Shown: positions 29,333 through 39,272, numbered from the stretch's first letter. The stretch: 64,000 nucleotides of DNA from Vibrio sp. CDRSL-10 TSBA (GCA_039696685.1 CP155565.1:1302001-1366000); one strand, 5' to 3'. Translations and numbers: made by a program. Notes: generated by a model from the letters alone, not told the origin.

Positions 29333-30278
29333 AATCAGAACTTGGCTGCTGGTGGCAATGCTTTGCTCCGGCAGCAGTGCATGGGCATTAACGAAAGAGC
29401 AACAGGTTGATCAGTCTTTACTGGCGGCTCAGACCTTTTATAAAGACGGGCGTTACAGCAAAGCCTTTGAGGAATTTGCCACAGTTGAACAGGTCGGTTT
29501 GGCTCTGGACGACAGTTTTCACTTCTTTTATGCCATGTCGGGTTATCACAGCAATCAGTACAGCAAGGCCTGGAGCGAGATAAACCGTTACCTCGCATTG
29601 ACCGGGCGCAGCGGTACTTACTATCAAAAAGCCCTCGAATTGCACCAGAAGCTGGAGCCTCAGGTCTCGAAAGCGGCCAAAGCAGCGCTGGAAAAATTTG
29701 AATCCAGCCGCAGTGACTGGCTTAAACACGAGAAAAAACAACGCCTGACTAACCAAGAGGTGTCGACATGGGCGGCGCAGCAAAGTACGGTCATGCAGCA
29801 GATGATCAAAAGCCAGCAGTTTGATGCCGCACAGGCGCGGGCACAAGAGGGTAAAGCTCGGCTGGAACGTTATTCCGGCGCTCTAATCTCGCGTTCAGAA
29901 AACTTGTACCGGCTTGAACACGACCTGGCCAGCGTGACCCAGTTATTGCGCTTTAAGTTGATTGAGCAAACGACTATTGATGCTCATCGCGCGCAGTTGG
30001 ATAAATTGCAGCGCTGGTTCCGCGCGCTGGATTTTGAGCGTTTTGACGCTCTTTATTCCGTGGAAAAACAGCAGCTCGGTGCTGAAACCAAACGTGCTTT
30101 CGCTCAAAAGGCCGACATTGATAAAGCGGCTCAGCAGGAGGCTCGCAGCCTGCGGCGCAAAATGGAGTGCTTTAGCTCTAAGTCTCAATTGAAGGCATTT
30201 GAGCAATATGGCATTGACGATGTTAACGGGACGACTCGTTTACGCACCACCATCCGTGATAACTGTAACCAGGGCTAA
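29316..30278 (+). CDS. Periplasmic helical TPR-like protein of the VWA operon
   Basis: 320 aa, intact, with a signal peptide (VNKIRTWLLVAMLCSGSSAWA). The first part (about 30-110) reads like one or two TPR repeats: DQSLLAAQTFYKDGRYSKAF, then YAMSGYHSNQYSKAWSEINR. The rest is a long charged helical region with coiled-coil character, and two Cys near the C-terminus (MECFSS, DNCNQG). Start at 29316 or the GTG at 29325; both overlap the VWA gene, showing tight coupling. A partner or scaffold role for the VWA protein is inferred from the overlap. Confidence 0.75.
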   Translation: MDLVNKIRTWLLVAMLCSGSSAWALTKEQQVDQSLLAAQTFYKDGRYSKAFEEFATVEQVGLALDDSFHFFYAMSGYHSNQYSKAWSEINRYLALTGRSGTYYQKALELHQKLEPQVSKAAKAALEKFESSRSDWLKHEKKQRLTNQEVSTWAAQQSTVMQQMIKSQQFDAAQARAQEGKARLERYSGALISRSENLYRLEHDLASVTQLLRFKLIEQTTIDAHRAQLDKLQRWFRALDFERFDALYSVEKQQLGAETKRAFAQKADIDKAAQQEARSLRRKMECFSSKSQLKAFEQYGIDDVNGTTRLRTTIRDNCNQG

Positions 30279-30283
30279 GCAGT

Positions 30284-30872
30284 ATGAAAACATCCGTTAT
30301 TAAAGCGTCAGTGATCAGTTTGACATTGGCCAGCGTTTCTTGGTTGTAGTAGTCAGTATCGCAGGGTAGAGGAACCGGTTGAAGGGAAGTTCCAGCAGTC
30401 ACTGGATCAGTATCAAGTCAATAAGCAGGGATGGGAAATCGTATTTCGTCAGCAGGGCCGCTACTACTCTCATCTGGGGATCGCCGAGAGCGTGTCTGCC
30501 AAAGTCATGGAACAACAAGGTGTGATGAATTACAGCTACCGTGGCAGTAATCCGGACGACTGTATCCTGTTTACGGTCAGCACGTTTGGCTTACTGTGGG
30601 CCATTGACACATTAATGTGGACCGCACAGTTCGGGACGTCGAATACTTCCTGCTGGTCTCAAGTGATAGATACTGATCCGTCTCCATCATGGAGCCGCAG
30701 TTACGCAACCGGTCAGTACGCCCATTATTACCGCCTGCAGCAATCTGTTGGCCCGAAAGTGACTTACAAGAATAAACCGTTAAGTGGCCGCTTTGTTGAA
30801 CCTGGCGTCTGGCGCTTTGAGAATAACCAGTTACCGGCTGATTTCGATATCGCTGACGTTAAGCTACCTTAG
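30284..30872 (+). CDS. Lipoprotein of the VWA operon
   Basis: About 196 aa. Starts 5 bases after the previous gene with MKTSVIKASVISLTLASV. One extra base at 30335-30339 (GTTTC) stops the frame at once. Without it the sequence runs LASVLGCSSQYRRVEEPVEG, giving a clean lipobox (Cys at about 21), then an open frame to 30872 with YRGSNPDDCILFTVSTFGLL, a hydrophobic stretch, and NTSCWSQV. The corrected protein is a short membrane-anchored lipoprotein with two further Cys. The frame is obvious only after correction, so automatic annotation may miss its start. No family recognised. Confidence 0.72.
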
Positions 30873-30945
30873 CCGAAGTATCAGACGGGGTTTGGGTAGC
30901 TGCCCGGGATGTATCGCGGCTACCTTATTCTGTCGCATGGTAACA

Positions 30946-30976
30946 ACGGACTCTTCTTCTGAAGCGTCCGTTTTTT
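30946..30976 (+). terminator. Terminator of the VWA operon
   Basis: ACGGAC and GTCCGT with a 14-base loop, followed by T6. It sits between the convergent lipoprotein and AraC genes. Confidence 0.75.
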
Positions 30977-30987
30977 GTATCTGCTTC

Positions 30988-31773
30988 CTAAGTCGCGCAG
31001 TGCAGTGTTTTAATATATTCGCGCGGCGTTAAACCAAATTTGGCTTTAAAGCGCTGACTAAAACGCCCCTCCGATTGATAACCGCATAACTGCGCCAGCA
31101 GGGCCACGTTGTGATCACCTTTCTGCATTAACCCCAGCGCATGATTAAGGCGCACTTCAGCCAGAATTTCCCGGTACTGTGTACCTTCCTGCTTTAGTTT
31201 GCGCATCAGGGTTGCCCGGCTGACAGCAAACCGCTCGGCCACATTTTCCAGTGGATGATCCTGACTCGGCGTCAGGGCCAGATAGCGGCTTAACTTCTGG
31301 CTGAATGACAACTCAGAATCGGGGAACAGACAATGTAGCGCTCCTCTTTCCGCCAGTTGCTGATAAAGCCCCATCAACCAAAAGGTCTGGGTTGCGAGGC
31401 TCATCTCGTCCAAATTAAACCCGGCCAGAGCGTGCAAGGTCTCCCGTAGTGCACTATCTAACCCTATAACTTCAGAGCACCCGGTGTCAGCTCGCTGCCT
31501 GCTCAGTTCCAGCATGCTGGGCTCAGGCAGGCAGTGAAAACTGAACATGCGTGATGAAAACGCGCCTTTGTGCGGCAGGTTTTCAAAACTCAGTGATGCT
31601 CCCGGCTCACAAATCAATAACTGCGCCGCTGATAACTCAACCGCCGTTTCGCGCCAGTAGAGCCGCTTACTGCCGGTCAGGATCTGCACCAGGCAAGGAG
31701 AGTGAATACGCACATTACGCAGTTTTTGTGATTGCCGGGCGCTAAATGGCGTCACTTGATAATGATGATTCAT
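30988..31773 (-). CDS. AraC-family transcription regulator
   Basis: 261 aa, intact. N-terminal cupin-like region, C-terminal double helix-turn-helix with VAERFAVSRATLMRKLKQEG and LAQLCGYQSEGRFSQRFKAK, ending REYIKTLHCAT. Located 56 bases downstream of a PEBP gene on the same strand, so the two may share a transcript. The target is not evident. Confidence 0.9.
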   Translation of the reverse strand: MNHHYQVTPFSARQSQKLRNVRIHSPCLVQILTGSKRLYWRETAVELSAAQLLICEPGASLSFENLPHKGAFSSRMFSFHCLPEPSMLELSRQRADTGCSEVIGLDSALRETLHALAGFNLDEMSLATQTFWLMGLYQQLAERGALHCLFPDSELSFSQKLSRYLALTPSQDHPLENVAERFAVSRATLMRKLKQEGTQYREILAEVRLNHALGLMQKGDHNVALLAQLCGYQSEGRFSQRFKAKFGLTPREYIKTLHCAT

Positions 31774-31829
31774 CGATCCCCCTGCAAGGAATGTTGCCTG
31801 CCGTAACCGTCTTGTGTCGGGGCTGGCTG

Positions 31830-32363
31830 CTATTTCGTGTAAGTTGCGGTCAGAGTGGCTTTGCCCAGAGCGATTTTGTTGAGGGTAAAGCCAATCGCTG
31901 CCGGCGGCGTGGTGGTGGTGACGTCCAGTTTGTCTGTTGGCAGGGCCCAGACGGTAAACTGGTAACGGTGCATGCCATCACCGGCCGGCGGACATGCGCC
32001 GCCAAAGCCAGCTTTACCATAATCGATGCGGGCCTCTTTGCCACCCAGTTTTGTAATATCGACGCCGCGTGGCAGCGAGGTGACAGACGCGTTCAGGTCA
32101 TAAGCCATCCAGTGCCAGAAACCACTGCCGGTAGGCGCATCGGGATCATAAGCCGTGATAGCAAAACTTTTGGTGCCGGCAGGGACGTCTGTCCAGCTTA
32201 ATTGCGGTGACAGGTTATCTCCATCGCAGCCCCAGCCGGAGAATTCAAACGTCTTAGCCATCGGGTGACCTTCTTGAATGTCCTGACTGGTGATTTGTAA
32301 TGCCTGAGCGGAAGCGGTTGCCATAAGGCCTGCAACGAAAACGGATTTAGCGAATGAATTCAT
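31830..32363 (-). CDS. Periplasmic PEBP (YbhB/YbcL-type) protein
   Basis: 177 aa, intact, with signal peptide MNSFAKSVFVAGLMATASAQA. Phosphatidylethanolamine-binding-protein fold, with LSPQLSWTDVPAGTKSFAIT, the ligand-site DPDAPTGSGFWHWM and GGACPPAGDGMHRYQFTVWA. These proteins bind small phosphate or lipid ligands; the bacterial role is poorly defined. Ribosome site ggagca before the ATG. Probably co-transcribed with the AraC gene downstream. Confidence 0.93.
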   Translation of the reverse strand: MNSFAKSVFVAGLMATASAQALQITSQDIQEGHPMAKTFEFSGWGCDGDNLSPQLSWTDVPAGTKSFAITAYDPDAPTGSGFWHWMAYDLNASVTSLPRGVDITKLGGKEARIDYGKAGFGGACPPAGDGMHRYQFTVWALPTDKLDVTTTTPPAAIGFTLNKIALGKATLTATYTK

Positions 32364-32523
32364 GATAATGCTCCTTTTGATTTGCAGTTAGTTTAGGAGC
32401 CTGATGAATTAGGTTCATGCCTTAAAGTATCACATTTAACGTCTGTGAGACTAAATTTGATACTTATTGGTTTTAGTATCGAAATAAAATGTATGGCGAG
32501 TAACGTTTAGTCGCTAAATATGG

Positions 32524-32567
32524 GTGTGTGTCCCGTTTAAATTTCCGCTAGATGAGGGCGTGTGTCC
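32524..32567 (+). repeat. Two direct GTGTGTCC motifs upstream of rhlE
   Basis: GTGTGTGTCC at 32524-32533 and GCGTGTGTCC at 32558-32567 in the same orientation, 34 bases apart. They are the main recognisable content of the 338-base gap between the PEBP gene and rhlE. Confidence 0.65.
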
Positions 32568-32701
32568 TCTTTACGCTCTCTTTACGGCCTAACCTGATTC
32601 TGATTTGGTAAATCATTCAGGAAATCGTCGCCTTCATGTTAGAATCGCGCGCTAAGGTAGAGTTTGGCTCTACATTTCGGTTACTAATTCAGAGTTCGTC
32701 C

Positions 32702-33896
32702 ATGTCATTTTCCAAACTGGGGTTAAGTGATGCCCTGACACAAGCTGTGGCAGCACTTGGTTATCAAAAACCTACTACCATTCAAACCAAAGCCATTCCG
32801 GTCATTCTGCAAGGTCAGGATCTGATCGCGGCGGCGCAGACCGGTACTGGTAAAACCGCCAGCTTTGTTTTGCCGATCCTGCACAAACTGCAGGGCCGTC
32901 AGACTGAGCGCAAGAAACGCGTGCGCGCTTTAATTCTGGTTCCGACTCGGGAAACTGGCGATTCAGGTGGCGGAAAAAGTAGCCCAATACGGCCAACACA
33001 CCGGTTTAACGTCGATGGCGATGTTTGGTGGCGTGGATGAAAAAGCGCAAAAACAACGCCTGATTGAAGGTGTGGATGTGCTGGTGGCGACGCCGGGTCG
33101 TCTGTTGGATATGTATGGGCAGCGTGCGGTCTATTTTGAAGAGATCGAAATGGTGGTGCTGGATGAAGCCGATCGCATGCTGGACATGGGGTTTATTGAA
33201 CCGATCAATAAAATCATCGATCGTCTGCCCACTGAGGTACAGTTCCTGCTGTTTTCGGCCACTTTGTCGCACAAAGTGCGTGATCTGGCTAAGACGGCTG
33301 TTAATGATCCGTATGAGATTAGTATTGCTGCTAATCAGGCGTCTAAGGCCAATATTGAACAGTGGCTGGTGACGGTGGATAAAGACAAGAAATCCGCGCT
33401 GCTCAGCCATCTGATTCAGGAAAATGACTGGGATCAGGCGCTGATCTTTATCGAAACCAAGCATGGCGCAGCCAAGTTGGCATCACAGCTGGAAAAACGT
33501 GGTATTCATGCTGAAGCGTTTCACAGTGGCCGCAGCCAGGCGGTGCGTGTTCAGCTACTGGAAGATTTTAAAGCCGGCAAGATTAAATATATGATCGCAA
33601 CTGGCGTTGGTGCGCGCGGTATCGATATCCATGAATTGTCGCGGGTAGTGAACTACGATTTGCCATTCCCGGCTGATGAATACGTGCACCGTATTGGTCG
33701 TACCGGACGGGCGAATGCCAGTGGTGAAGCGATCTCGTTTGTCTCCAAAGACAATTTTAAAAATCTGTGCATGATTGAAAGCCGTCTGGGCCATCTGATC
33801 GAGCGTAGAGTAGTGGAAGGCTTTGAACCGAAAAAGCCGGTGCCGATTTCGATTCTCAATTATGTACCAAAAAGTAAACGAGAGCCCAAAGAATAA
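32702..33896 (+). CDS. rhlE: DEAD-box ATP-dependent RNA helicase (RhlE-type)
   Basis: About 397 aa, cytoplasmic. Motifs in order: Q motif ([14 protein letters not shown]), Walker A (AAQTGTGKT), PTRE, TPGR, DEAD ([13 protein letters not shown]), SAT (LFSATLSH), and C-terminal helicase motifs with GARGID and HRIGRTGR. One extra base at 32951-32955 (GAAAC) breaks the frame inside motif Ia; corrected: [18 protein letters not shown]. The Met at 32702 begins [12 protein letters not shown], the normal start of the family; the longer frame from 32636 is not used. The C-terminus is short, without a basic tail. RhlE helicases help ribosome assembly and RNA turnover. The exact paralogue assignment is moderate. 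Confidence 0.88.
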
Positions 33897-33935
33897 GCGG
33901 CTTTTGCTGCTGAGCATTGAGTAACGGTTTCTATC

Positions 33936-33971
33936 GGGCCGCGCAGGCACAACTTGCGTGGCCCTTTTTTT
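33936..33971 (+). terminator. Terminator of rhlE
   Basis: GGGCCGCGCAGG and TTGCGTGGCCC pair with minor mismatches, followed by T8. The remaining gap to 34288 shows no gene, only an A/T-rich promoter-like stretch near 34150-34230. Confidence 0.85.
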
Positions 33972-34288
33972 TCAATGTTTTATCAGGATTTACTTAATCA
34001 TCTGTTCAGGCTCCCGGCGATAGGATGCAGAATTACCGAGGGCTCAAACCCGTCAGTTGGCAAGGTAATAACCGGCGAATCGATGGAATCAACCGGTTTG
34101 ATTCTCTGCTGTTCATGTTCAATACTTGCAGGGAATTCGCCATAAAAAATTGGTAATTTTACTCTAAAAGAGGCGAAATGGTCGTAAATCGTGTTTTAAC
34201 TTTGATTTTACCTTTTTATACACATGCCCGAGGTTGATACGCTGCGCCGGCAGCAGGATAAATACAATAAACTGCGAGGACTCATCGC

Positions 34289-34537
34289 ATGGACTGGCAA
34301 CAACGCATTTTTGAGTATCTGTTTACAAAGCAGGTGAAACCATCACAGGCCGTGTTTTACTCCCCACGCTCGCCGCGTGAAGTATTGATCAGGCGGTTAC
34401 GCGCTCAGATTTCGGCGGGTTATATCGAGAAAGATCTGCTGCAGAAAGTCTTGCCTGATTATCACTGTGAGGTGGGGCAAGATGTTAACGTCAGAAAAAT
34501 CCTGCGCGCATTGGAAGCGCAAGAAGGCAAGCTGTGA
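34289..34537 (+). CDS. Conserved-looking small protein of unknown function
   Basis: 82 aa, ribosome site gagga 8 bases before the ATG. The sequence (MDWQQRIFEYLFTKQVKPSQ, then SPREVLIRRLRAQISAGYIE) is basic and helical, without membrane segments or cysteines. It could be a small nucleic-acid-associated protein, but no domain is recognised. Followed directly by a terminator shared with the RRM gene. Confidence 0.65.
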   Translation: MDWQQRIFEYLFTKQVKPSQAVFYSPRSPREVLIRRLRAQISAGYIEKDLLQKVLPDYHCEVGQDVNVRKILRALEAQEGKL

Positions 34538-34554
34538 GTCGGTCTGGAGAAACA

Positions 34555-34580
34555 AAAAGCCAGCGTTTAAGGCTGGCTTC
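34555..34580. terminator. Bidirectional terminator
   Basis: AAGCCAGC-GTTTAA-GGCTGGCTT with an A5 run upstream on the plus strand (T5 for the minus strand). It lies between the convergent small gene and the RRM gene. Confidence 0.85.
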
Positions 34581-34584
34581 TGAA

Positions 34585-34824
34585 TCAGTTTTGCGCTGCT
34601 TTGACGCGAATTTTGCTCTTGGCGACACTGGTCATATTCAGTGCGGCGATGGCTGCTTTGGCTTCTGCCTGTTCAGGCATTTCAACGAACGCAAAGCCCT
34701 TCGACTGACCCGTTTCCTGATCAAGCACCAGAGTGCATTCTTTTACAGTACCGTGAACAGAGAAAAGCTGACGAATTTCGTGCTCGGTTGTGGTGCGAGC
34801 CAGGTTGCGGACTAGAAGTTTCAT
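34585..34824 (-). CDS. Single-RRM RNA-binding protein
   Basis: 79 aa, intact: one RNA recognition motif. RNP2 (KLLVRNLAR) and RNP1 (KGFAFVEM) are both present with the conserved aromatic residues. Small bacterial RRM proteins of this type bind RNA, and several are cold-induced. It is monocistronic, and its nearness to an RNA helicase gene may be chance. Confidence 0.93.
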   Translation of the reverse strand: MKLLVRNLARTTTEHEIRQLFSVHGTVKECTLVLDQETGQSKGFAFVEMPEQAEAKAAIAALNMTSVAKSKIRVKAAQN

Positions 34825-34980
34825 GTTGAACCATTAATTGGGTAAAAACGGTCTCCATTGTCGCAGTAATCGCCCGACGCACCAAGTGAATGTTGTCATT
34901 TCAGTGAAAATAATCGTGCGCAATAACCGGCGGCAACGCAGAGCAAGGTAGTATAAGCTGACCTTGCTCTGCGGCGCTGA

Positions 34981-36223
34981 TTAAGCTGGCAGCAGGCGCG
35001 ATAGAGTAGCGATCAGGCGCTCGACTTCGGCTGGCGAACTATTGTGAACCATGGAAAAGCGCACGACACCGGCGGCCGGATTGATATCCATCGCCTCTAG
35101 CAGGCGGCAGGAGTAAAAATGGCCGGCGCCACACAAGATACCTTCTTCACCCAACTGCTTCGCCAGGTCAGCCGGCAGAACACCATCAACCGTGATGGAT
35201 ACCGTTGGGGCACGCTGCGCTGCCGTGGCCGGACCGATAATACGGATCGCCGGATGCTGATTGAGAAACTCAAGCAGCGGCTGCAGAGTGGTCAGTTCGG
35301 CCTGATGCAGCAACTCGCGTACCGCCTCCGCTTTTTGCGTCGCACTGGCCTCTGGCTGATCGGGAAAGTGATGTTGGTAAATCGCTGCAAAATAATCGGC
35401 GACTCCTTTGGCGGCCGCGACTTGCGCGTGATCTGGTCCGGCCGGGTAGAGACGTTTTTCACGAAATTCACCATTAAAATAGTGGCCCTGATTCGCCAGT
35501 TTGGCCGCCATCTCTGCTTGAATCACCATCACGCCCAGGTGGGGACCGTACACCTTGTACAGAGAAAACAGATAGATGTCGCAGCCCAGCGCTTTGACAT
35601 CCGGCAGACCGTGTCCGGCAAAGGAAACGCCATCGACTATGGTTCGAACATCATGCTGACGTGCCAGCGCGCAGATGTCCGCCACCGGATTAATATAACC
35701 CAGGATATTGGAGCAGTGCGGAAAGGTAAGTAACTTGGTGGCAGGGGTGAGCAGTGGCTGTAGACTGTCGAGTTCCAACATGCCCGTGGAGGGATTCACG
35801 CCCCACTCTTTAATCACAATGCCGCGTTTCTGCCAGTCGGCGCCATGCGCCGCTGTTGGCCTCGTGATCCTGATTGGTGACGATGATTTCATCGCCGGAT
35901 TGCAGCCATCCCATGACCGCATTGGCCAGGACATAAGTGTTTTGTGAGGTTGACGGACCAAAATAGATCTCGTCTGCCGCTGAGTTTAACCACGGTGCAA
36001 GAGCCTGGTAGCTGGCATCCATCCATTGCCCGGCTTGAGCTGAAACCGGGTTGGGGTAATAAGGCTGTACTTTGAGCTGGTGGAAGTAGTGGTCAAATTT
36101 CTCCAGTACCTGACGGCATAAATAAGATCCCCCGGCATTTTCAAAGAAGGCTTTATCCAACAGAGAGGGCTCGGCAAACGCCGGAAATTGCTGGCGCACA
36201 AAATCCAAATCGAGTGTATTCAT
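34981..36223 (-). CDS. Class V aminotransferase / cysteine-desulfurase-like PLP enzyme
   Basis: About 414 aa. PLP fold type I with FFENAGGSYL near the N-terminus, YFGPSTSQNTYVLANAVMGW, TNQDHEANSGAWRRL, VDGVSFAGHGLPDVKALGCD, and the PLP-lysine region FSLYKVYGPHLGVM. It resembles the CsdA/SufS group but has no obvious cysteine-desulfurase Cys loop, and may act on another amino acid. One extra base at 35826-35830 (GTTTC on plus) shifts the frame; corrected: RRLAERGIVIKEWGVN. The start at MNTLDLDF has aagga upstream. Divergent from an Lrp-type regulator, its probable controller. Confidence 0.85.
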
Positions 36224-36431
36224 GGTTTCCATCCTTGGGTAGGGTAAGGGCACAGACTGTTTACTCACAGCTCAGCGGGCCAAAATTTATTACTATGCAG
36301 AGGTTAGTCATAACCAGCAGATAGTAGTAAGTATAAGCTTTGATGGATGCCGCTTTCTGAGCAACCTCAACTTGAAATAACCGGATCAATGCGATAAATC
36401 AGTCATATAATGGACTTTATAGGGAAATATC

Positions 36432-36908
36432 GTGCAATCTATCGCACTGGACCGCCAGGATGTGCGCATTCTGGAATTGTTACTGCAGGACAGCCGGATT
36501 CCGCGTCTTGAATTGGCCGAAGCGGTTAACCTTTCGGCATCGCAGTGTTTTCGTCGTCTGAAACGGCTGGAAGAATCGGGGATTATTGAGCGCTACTCTG
36601 TGGTGCTCAACGGCAGTAAAGCGGGGTTTGATATCAATGCATTAGTGATGGTGCAGTATCGAAAATCTGAGCCCGATGCCCGCCAGCAGCTACTCGATTT
36701 AATTGCCCGGACTGCGATTATTCATGAATGTTATTCTATTACCGGTGACAATGATTTTGCCCTGAAGGTCAGCTGCGCCACCATGACCGAGTTCAATCGT
36801 TTGATCAATGAAACGCTGCAAACTCGGTTTATTTCCGGCATGCACTCTTACATGCTGCTGGAATGTTTTAAGCATCAGGTGGCGCTGCCGCAAACGGTGA
36901 AAAAATAA
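36432..36908 (+). CDS. Lrp/AsnC-family transcription regulator
   Basis: 158 aa, intact. N-terminal helix-turn-helix (LDRQDVRILELLLQDSRIPR, then LSASQCFRRLKRLEESGII) and C-terminal RAM effector domain (ECYSITGDNDFALKVSC). Such proteins sense amino acids. It is transcribed away from the PLP enzyme gene across a 208-base gap, the usual layout of an Lrp-type regulator and its amino-acid enzyme target. Confidence 0.93.
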   Translation: MQSIALDRQDVRILELLLQDSRIPRLELAEAVNLSASQCFRRLKRLEESGIIERYSVVLNGSKAGFDINALVMVQYRKSEPDARQQLLDLIARTAIIHECYSITGDNDFALKVSCATMTEFNRLINETLQTRFISGMHSYMLLECFKHQVALPQTVKK

Positions 36909-36909
36909 A

Positions 36910-36927
36910 AAGCCCCTTGCGGGGCTT
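36910..36927. terminator. Terminator between the Lrp gene and the tetronate permease
   Basis: AAGCCCC-TTGC-GGGGCTT, with an A-rich tract on the left so it is best for the minus strand; it may serve both convergent genes. Confidence 0.8.
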
Positions 36928-36948
36928 GGTCATCATTTGGCGTGCGGA

Positions 36949-38401
36949 TTAGCGCGCTTCTTTCAGTACTTTTTTCGGCTCTTTGCTTTTCATCCACAGC
37001 ATCAGAGCGGCCAGCACAACAAACGGTACCACAGGGTCAAGCAATGTACCCTGTTTACCAAAGATCAGGTTGAGGATCATCACGATGCTGGCACCGATTG
37101 CCCAGGCAATGGTTGAAGATACCGACCAGATTTTCAGTTGATCCGCCAGCTCGGTGATGCCCAGCGTACGGCTGATAATGTGGAAGTAGGAGTCATTGAG
37201 GTGCGAGAAACCTACCGGGCCGACTGCACACGCCAGTGCCACAAAGACCGGATCCAGACCTAAGGTCTCGACCAGTGGCAGAGTCATGGTTGCTGCCACC
37301 ATCATAGAGGCGGTTGCAGAAACCCTGGATCAGACGCAGCATGGATGCAATCGCAAGTGGTACTAACAGTGGCGGAATACCACTGCTGGCAATTGCTTCT
37401 GCAACCTGAGGACCGGCACCAGATGCTTTCAGTACCGCGCCCATCGCGCCACCGCAACCGGTTACAACCAGAATAAGACCAGTGGTCGACAGTGCATCAT
37501 CCATAGAGCCAATCATGTCAGTGCGTTCGATGTTACGGGTCAGACCGTACAATGCAAGCAGAACACCAATACCGACTGCAACGACAGGGTTACCCAGCAG
37601 CGAGATCACAGCGTAGAACAGCGAATCATCTTTCGTGACCAGAGTATTGACCAGGATCAGAACAATAGGCAGCAGAATCGGGCCAAATGACAGGAAGTTA
37701 CCTGGCAGGTGACGGTCATCGGTTTCCTGTACTTTTTCCAGGTTAGCCCAGTCTGCCTGGCTGGTGATCCAGTTTTCACCGTTTGGTACACGATAGTACT
37801 CTTTGCCCACTTTACGGATGTAGATCAGGGACAGCAGCATCATAGGCACGGAAACAATCAGTCCCCACAGCATGTAAACACCCAGATCCACATTCAGGAT
37901 ACCCGCGACGGCGACCGGGCCCGGAGTTGGCGGCACCATAGCGTGGGTGATCAGCAGGCCCAGAGCCAGTGTCACACCAAGGCCAACTGCAGACTTGCCT
38001 GTATTGCGCGAAATCGCGCGAACAAGGGAATGAAGAATGATGTAGGCAGAGTCACAGAAAACCGGGATAGCAACCAGTACGCCGGTGAAACCCAGTGCGA
38101 CATCCTCACGGCCTTTGCCGCACAGTTTCACAAAGGTTTTCGCCATGCGCACCGCCGCACCGGAGCGTTCAAAACAGGCGCCCATGATCACACCAAAGGC
38201 GATGATCAGGCCAATCCCTCCCAGCACGCCTCCGAAACCGGATTTGATCGCATTTACCAAATCAGTCGGCGCCATGCCAGCAAACAAGCCCATGATAATA
38301 CTGGCGATGATCATTGCCAGTGCCACTGGGATACGAGTCTTGATGATCATGACCATCATGGCCAGGATCCCAAGGATAATGCCAATTAAAGCAGCGTCCA
38401 T
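36949..38401 (-). CDS. GntP-family tetronate permease (YgbN-like)
   Basis: About 484 aa, 12 or more membrane helices; proton-coupled sugar-acid uptake family. Seen: GVIMGACFERSGAAVRMAKT, ALGLLITHAMVPPTPGPVAV, and GFSHLNDSYFHIISRTLGI near the C-terminus, all typical of GntP permeases. One extra base at 37319-37323 (GAAAC) breaks it; corrected: LIQGSATASMMVAATMTLPL, matching the GntP QGSAT motif. The start at 38401 follows aaagga. Last gene of the tetronate operon, 94 bases after otnI. L-threonate or D-erythronate transport is inferred from the operon, which matches E. coli ygbJKLMN in order. Confidence 0.9.
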
Positions 38402-38495
38402 CTTTCTGTCCTTTTTATAATTTGTCCGTCTTACGGTTGTGTAGGGCCCTGCCTTTGCCGCCAGGGCAGGCATTAGCAGGGAAGTTGCTCACTAG

Positions 38496-39272
38496 TTACA
38501 GGTAAGGTTTAACCCAATCCAAACCTTGCTCTGTGGTGGTTTTCGGTTTGTACTCACAACCGATCCAGCCGTTATAGCCGGAGTCGTCGAGCACACCGAA
38601 CAGGTATGGGTAATTGGTTTCGCCATCACACGGTTCGTTGCGGTGTGGCACGGAGGCAATCTGGATGTGGCCGGTAAACGGGGCCAGATCGCGGATCAGT
38701 ACGTCCAGGTCCCCGTCCATGATTTGGGCATGGTAGAGATCCAGTTGCAGTTTGACGTTCGCACGGTCAACCACCTTGATGAGTTCCACCGCCTCGCGCT
38801 GATGGGCAACGAAGTAGTTCGGTACATCACGGCTGTTGAGCGGTTCAATCATCAGTTCAATACCATGCTCGGCGAAGATGTCGGCGGCATAGCGGATATT
38901 GGCAATAAACGTGTCGATATGCTGCTGCCTGCTGTAAGCCGGATCGATGATGCCGGACATGGCATGCACTTTCTTACACTGCAGCGCTTTGGCGTACATC
39001 AGGGCCGTGGCCACGCTCTGCTTAAACTCCTGCTCCCGTCCTGGCAGGGCTGCCAGACCTTTCTCGCCGCCATCCCAGTCACCCGGAGGCATGTTAAACA
39101 GTGCTTGTTCGAAACCATATTTAGCCAGTTCATCGGCCAGTACTTGTGGCTCAAACTGATACGGGAACAAAAATTCAACCGCTTTGAAGCCGGCCTGATG
39201 CGCTTTGGCAAAGCGCTCCAGGAACGGAACTTCGGTAAATAGCATGGTGAGGTTTGCTGCAAATTTAGCCAT
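38496..39272 (-). CDS. otnI: 2-oxo-tetronate isomerase
   Basis: 258 aa, intact. TIM-barrel hydroxypyruvate-isomerase family: MAKFAANLTMLFTEVPFLER at the N-terminus, metal-site residues in IEPLNSRDVPNYF and QLDLYHAQIMDGD, and the catalytic Glu region GWIGCEYKP. It converts 2-oxo-tetronate to 3-oxo-tetronate. Its start overlaps the otnC stop by one base, showing translational coupling. Confidence 0.92.
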   Translation of the reverse strand: MAKFAANLTMLFTEVPFLERFAKAHQAGFKAVEFLFPYQFEPQVLADELAKYGFEQALFNMPPGDWDGGEKGLAALPGREQEFKQSVATALMYAKALQCKKVHAMSGIIDPAYSRQQHIDTFIANIRYAADIFAEHGIELMIEPLNSRDVPNYFVAHQREAVELIKVVDRANVKLQLDLYHAQIMDGDLDVLIRDLAPFTGHIQIASVPHRNEPCDGETNYPYLFGVLDDSGYNGWIGCEYKPKTTTEQGLDWVKPYL

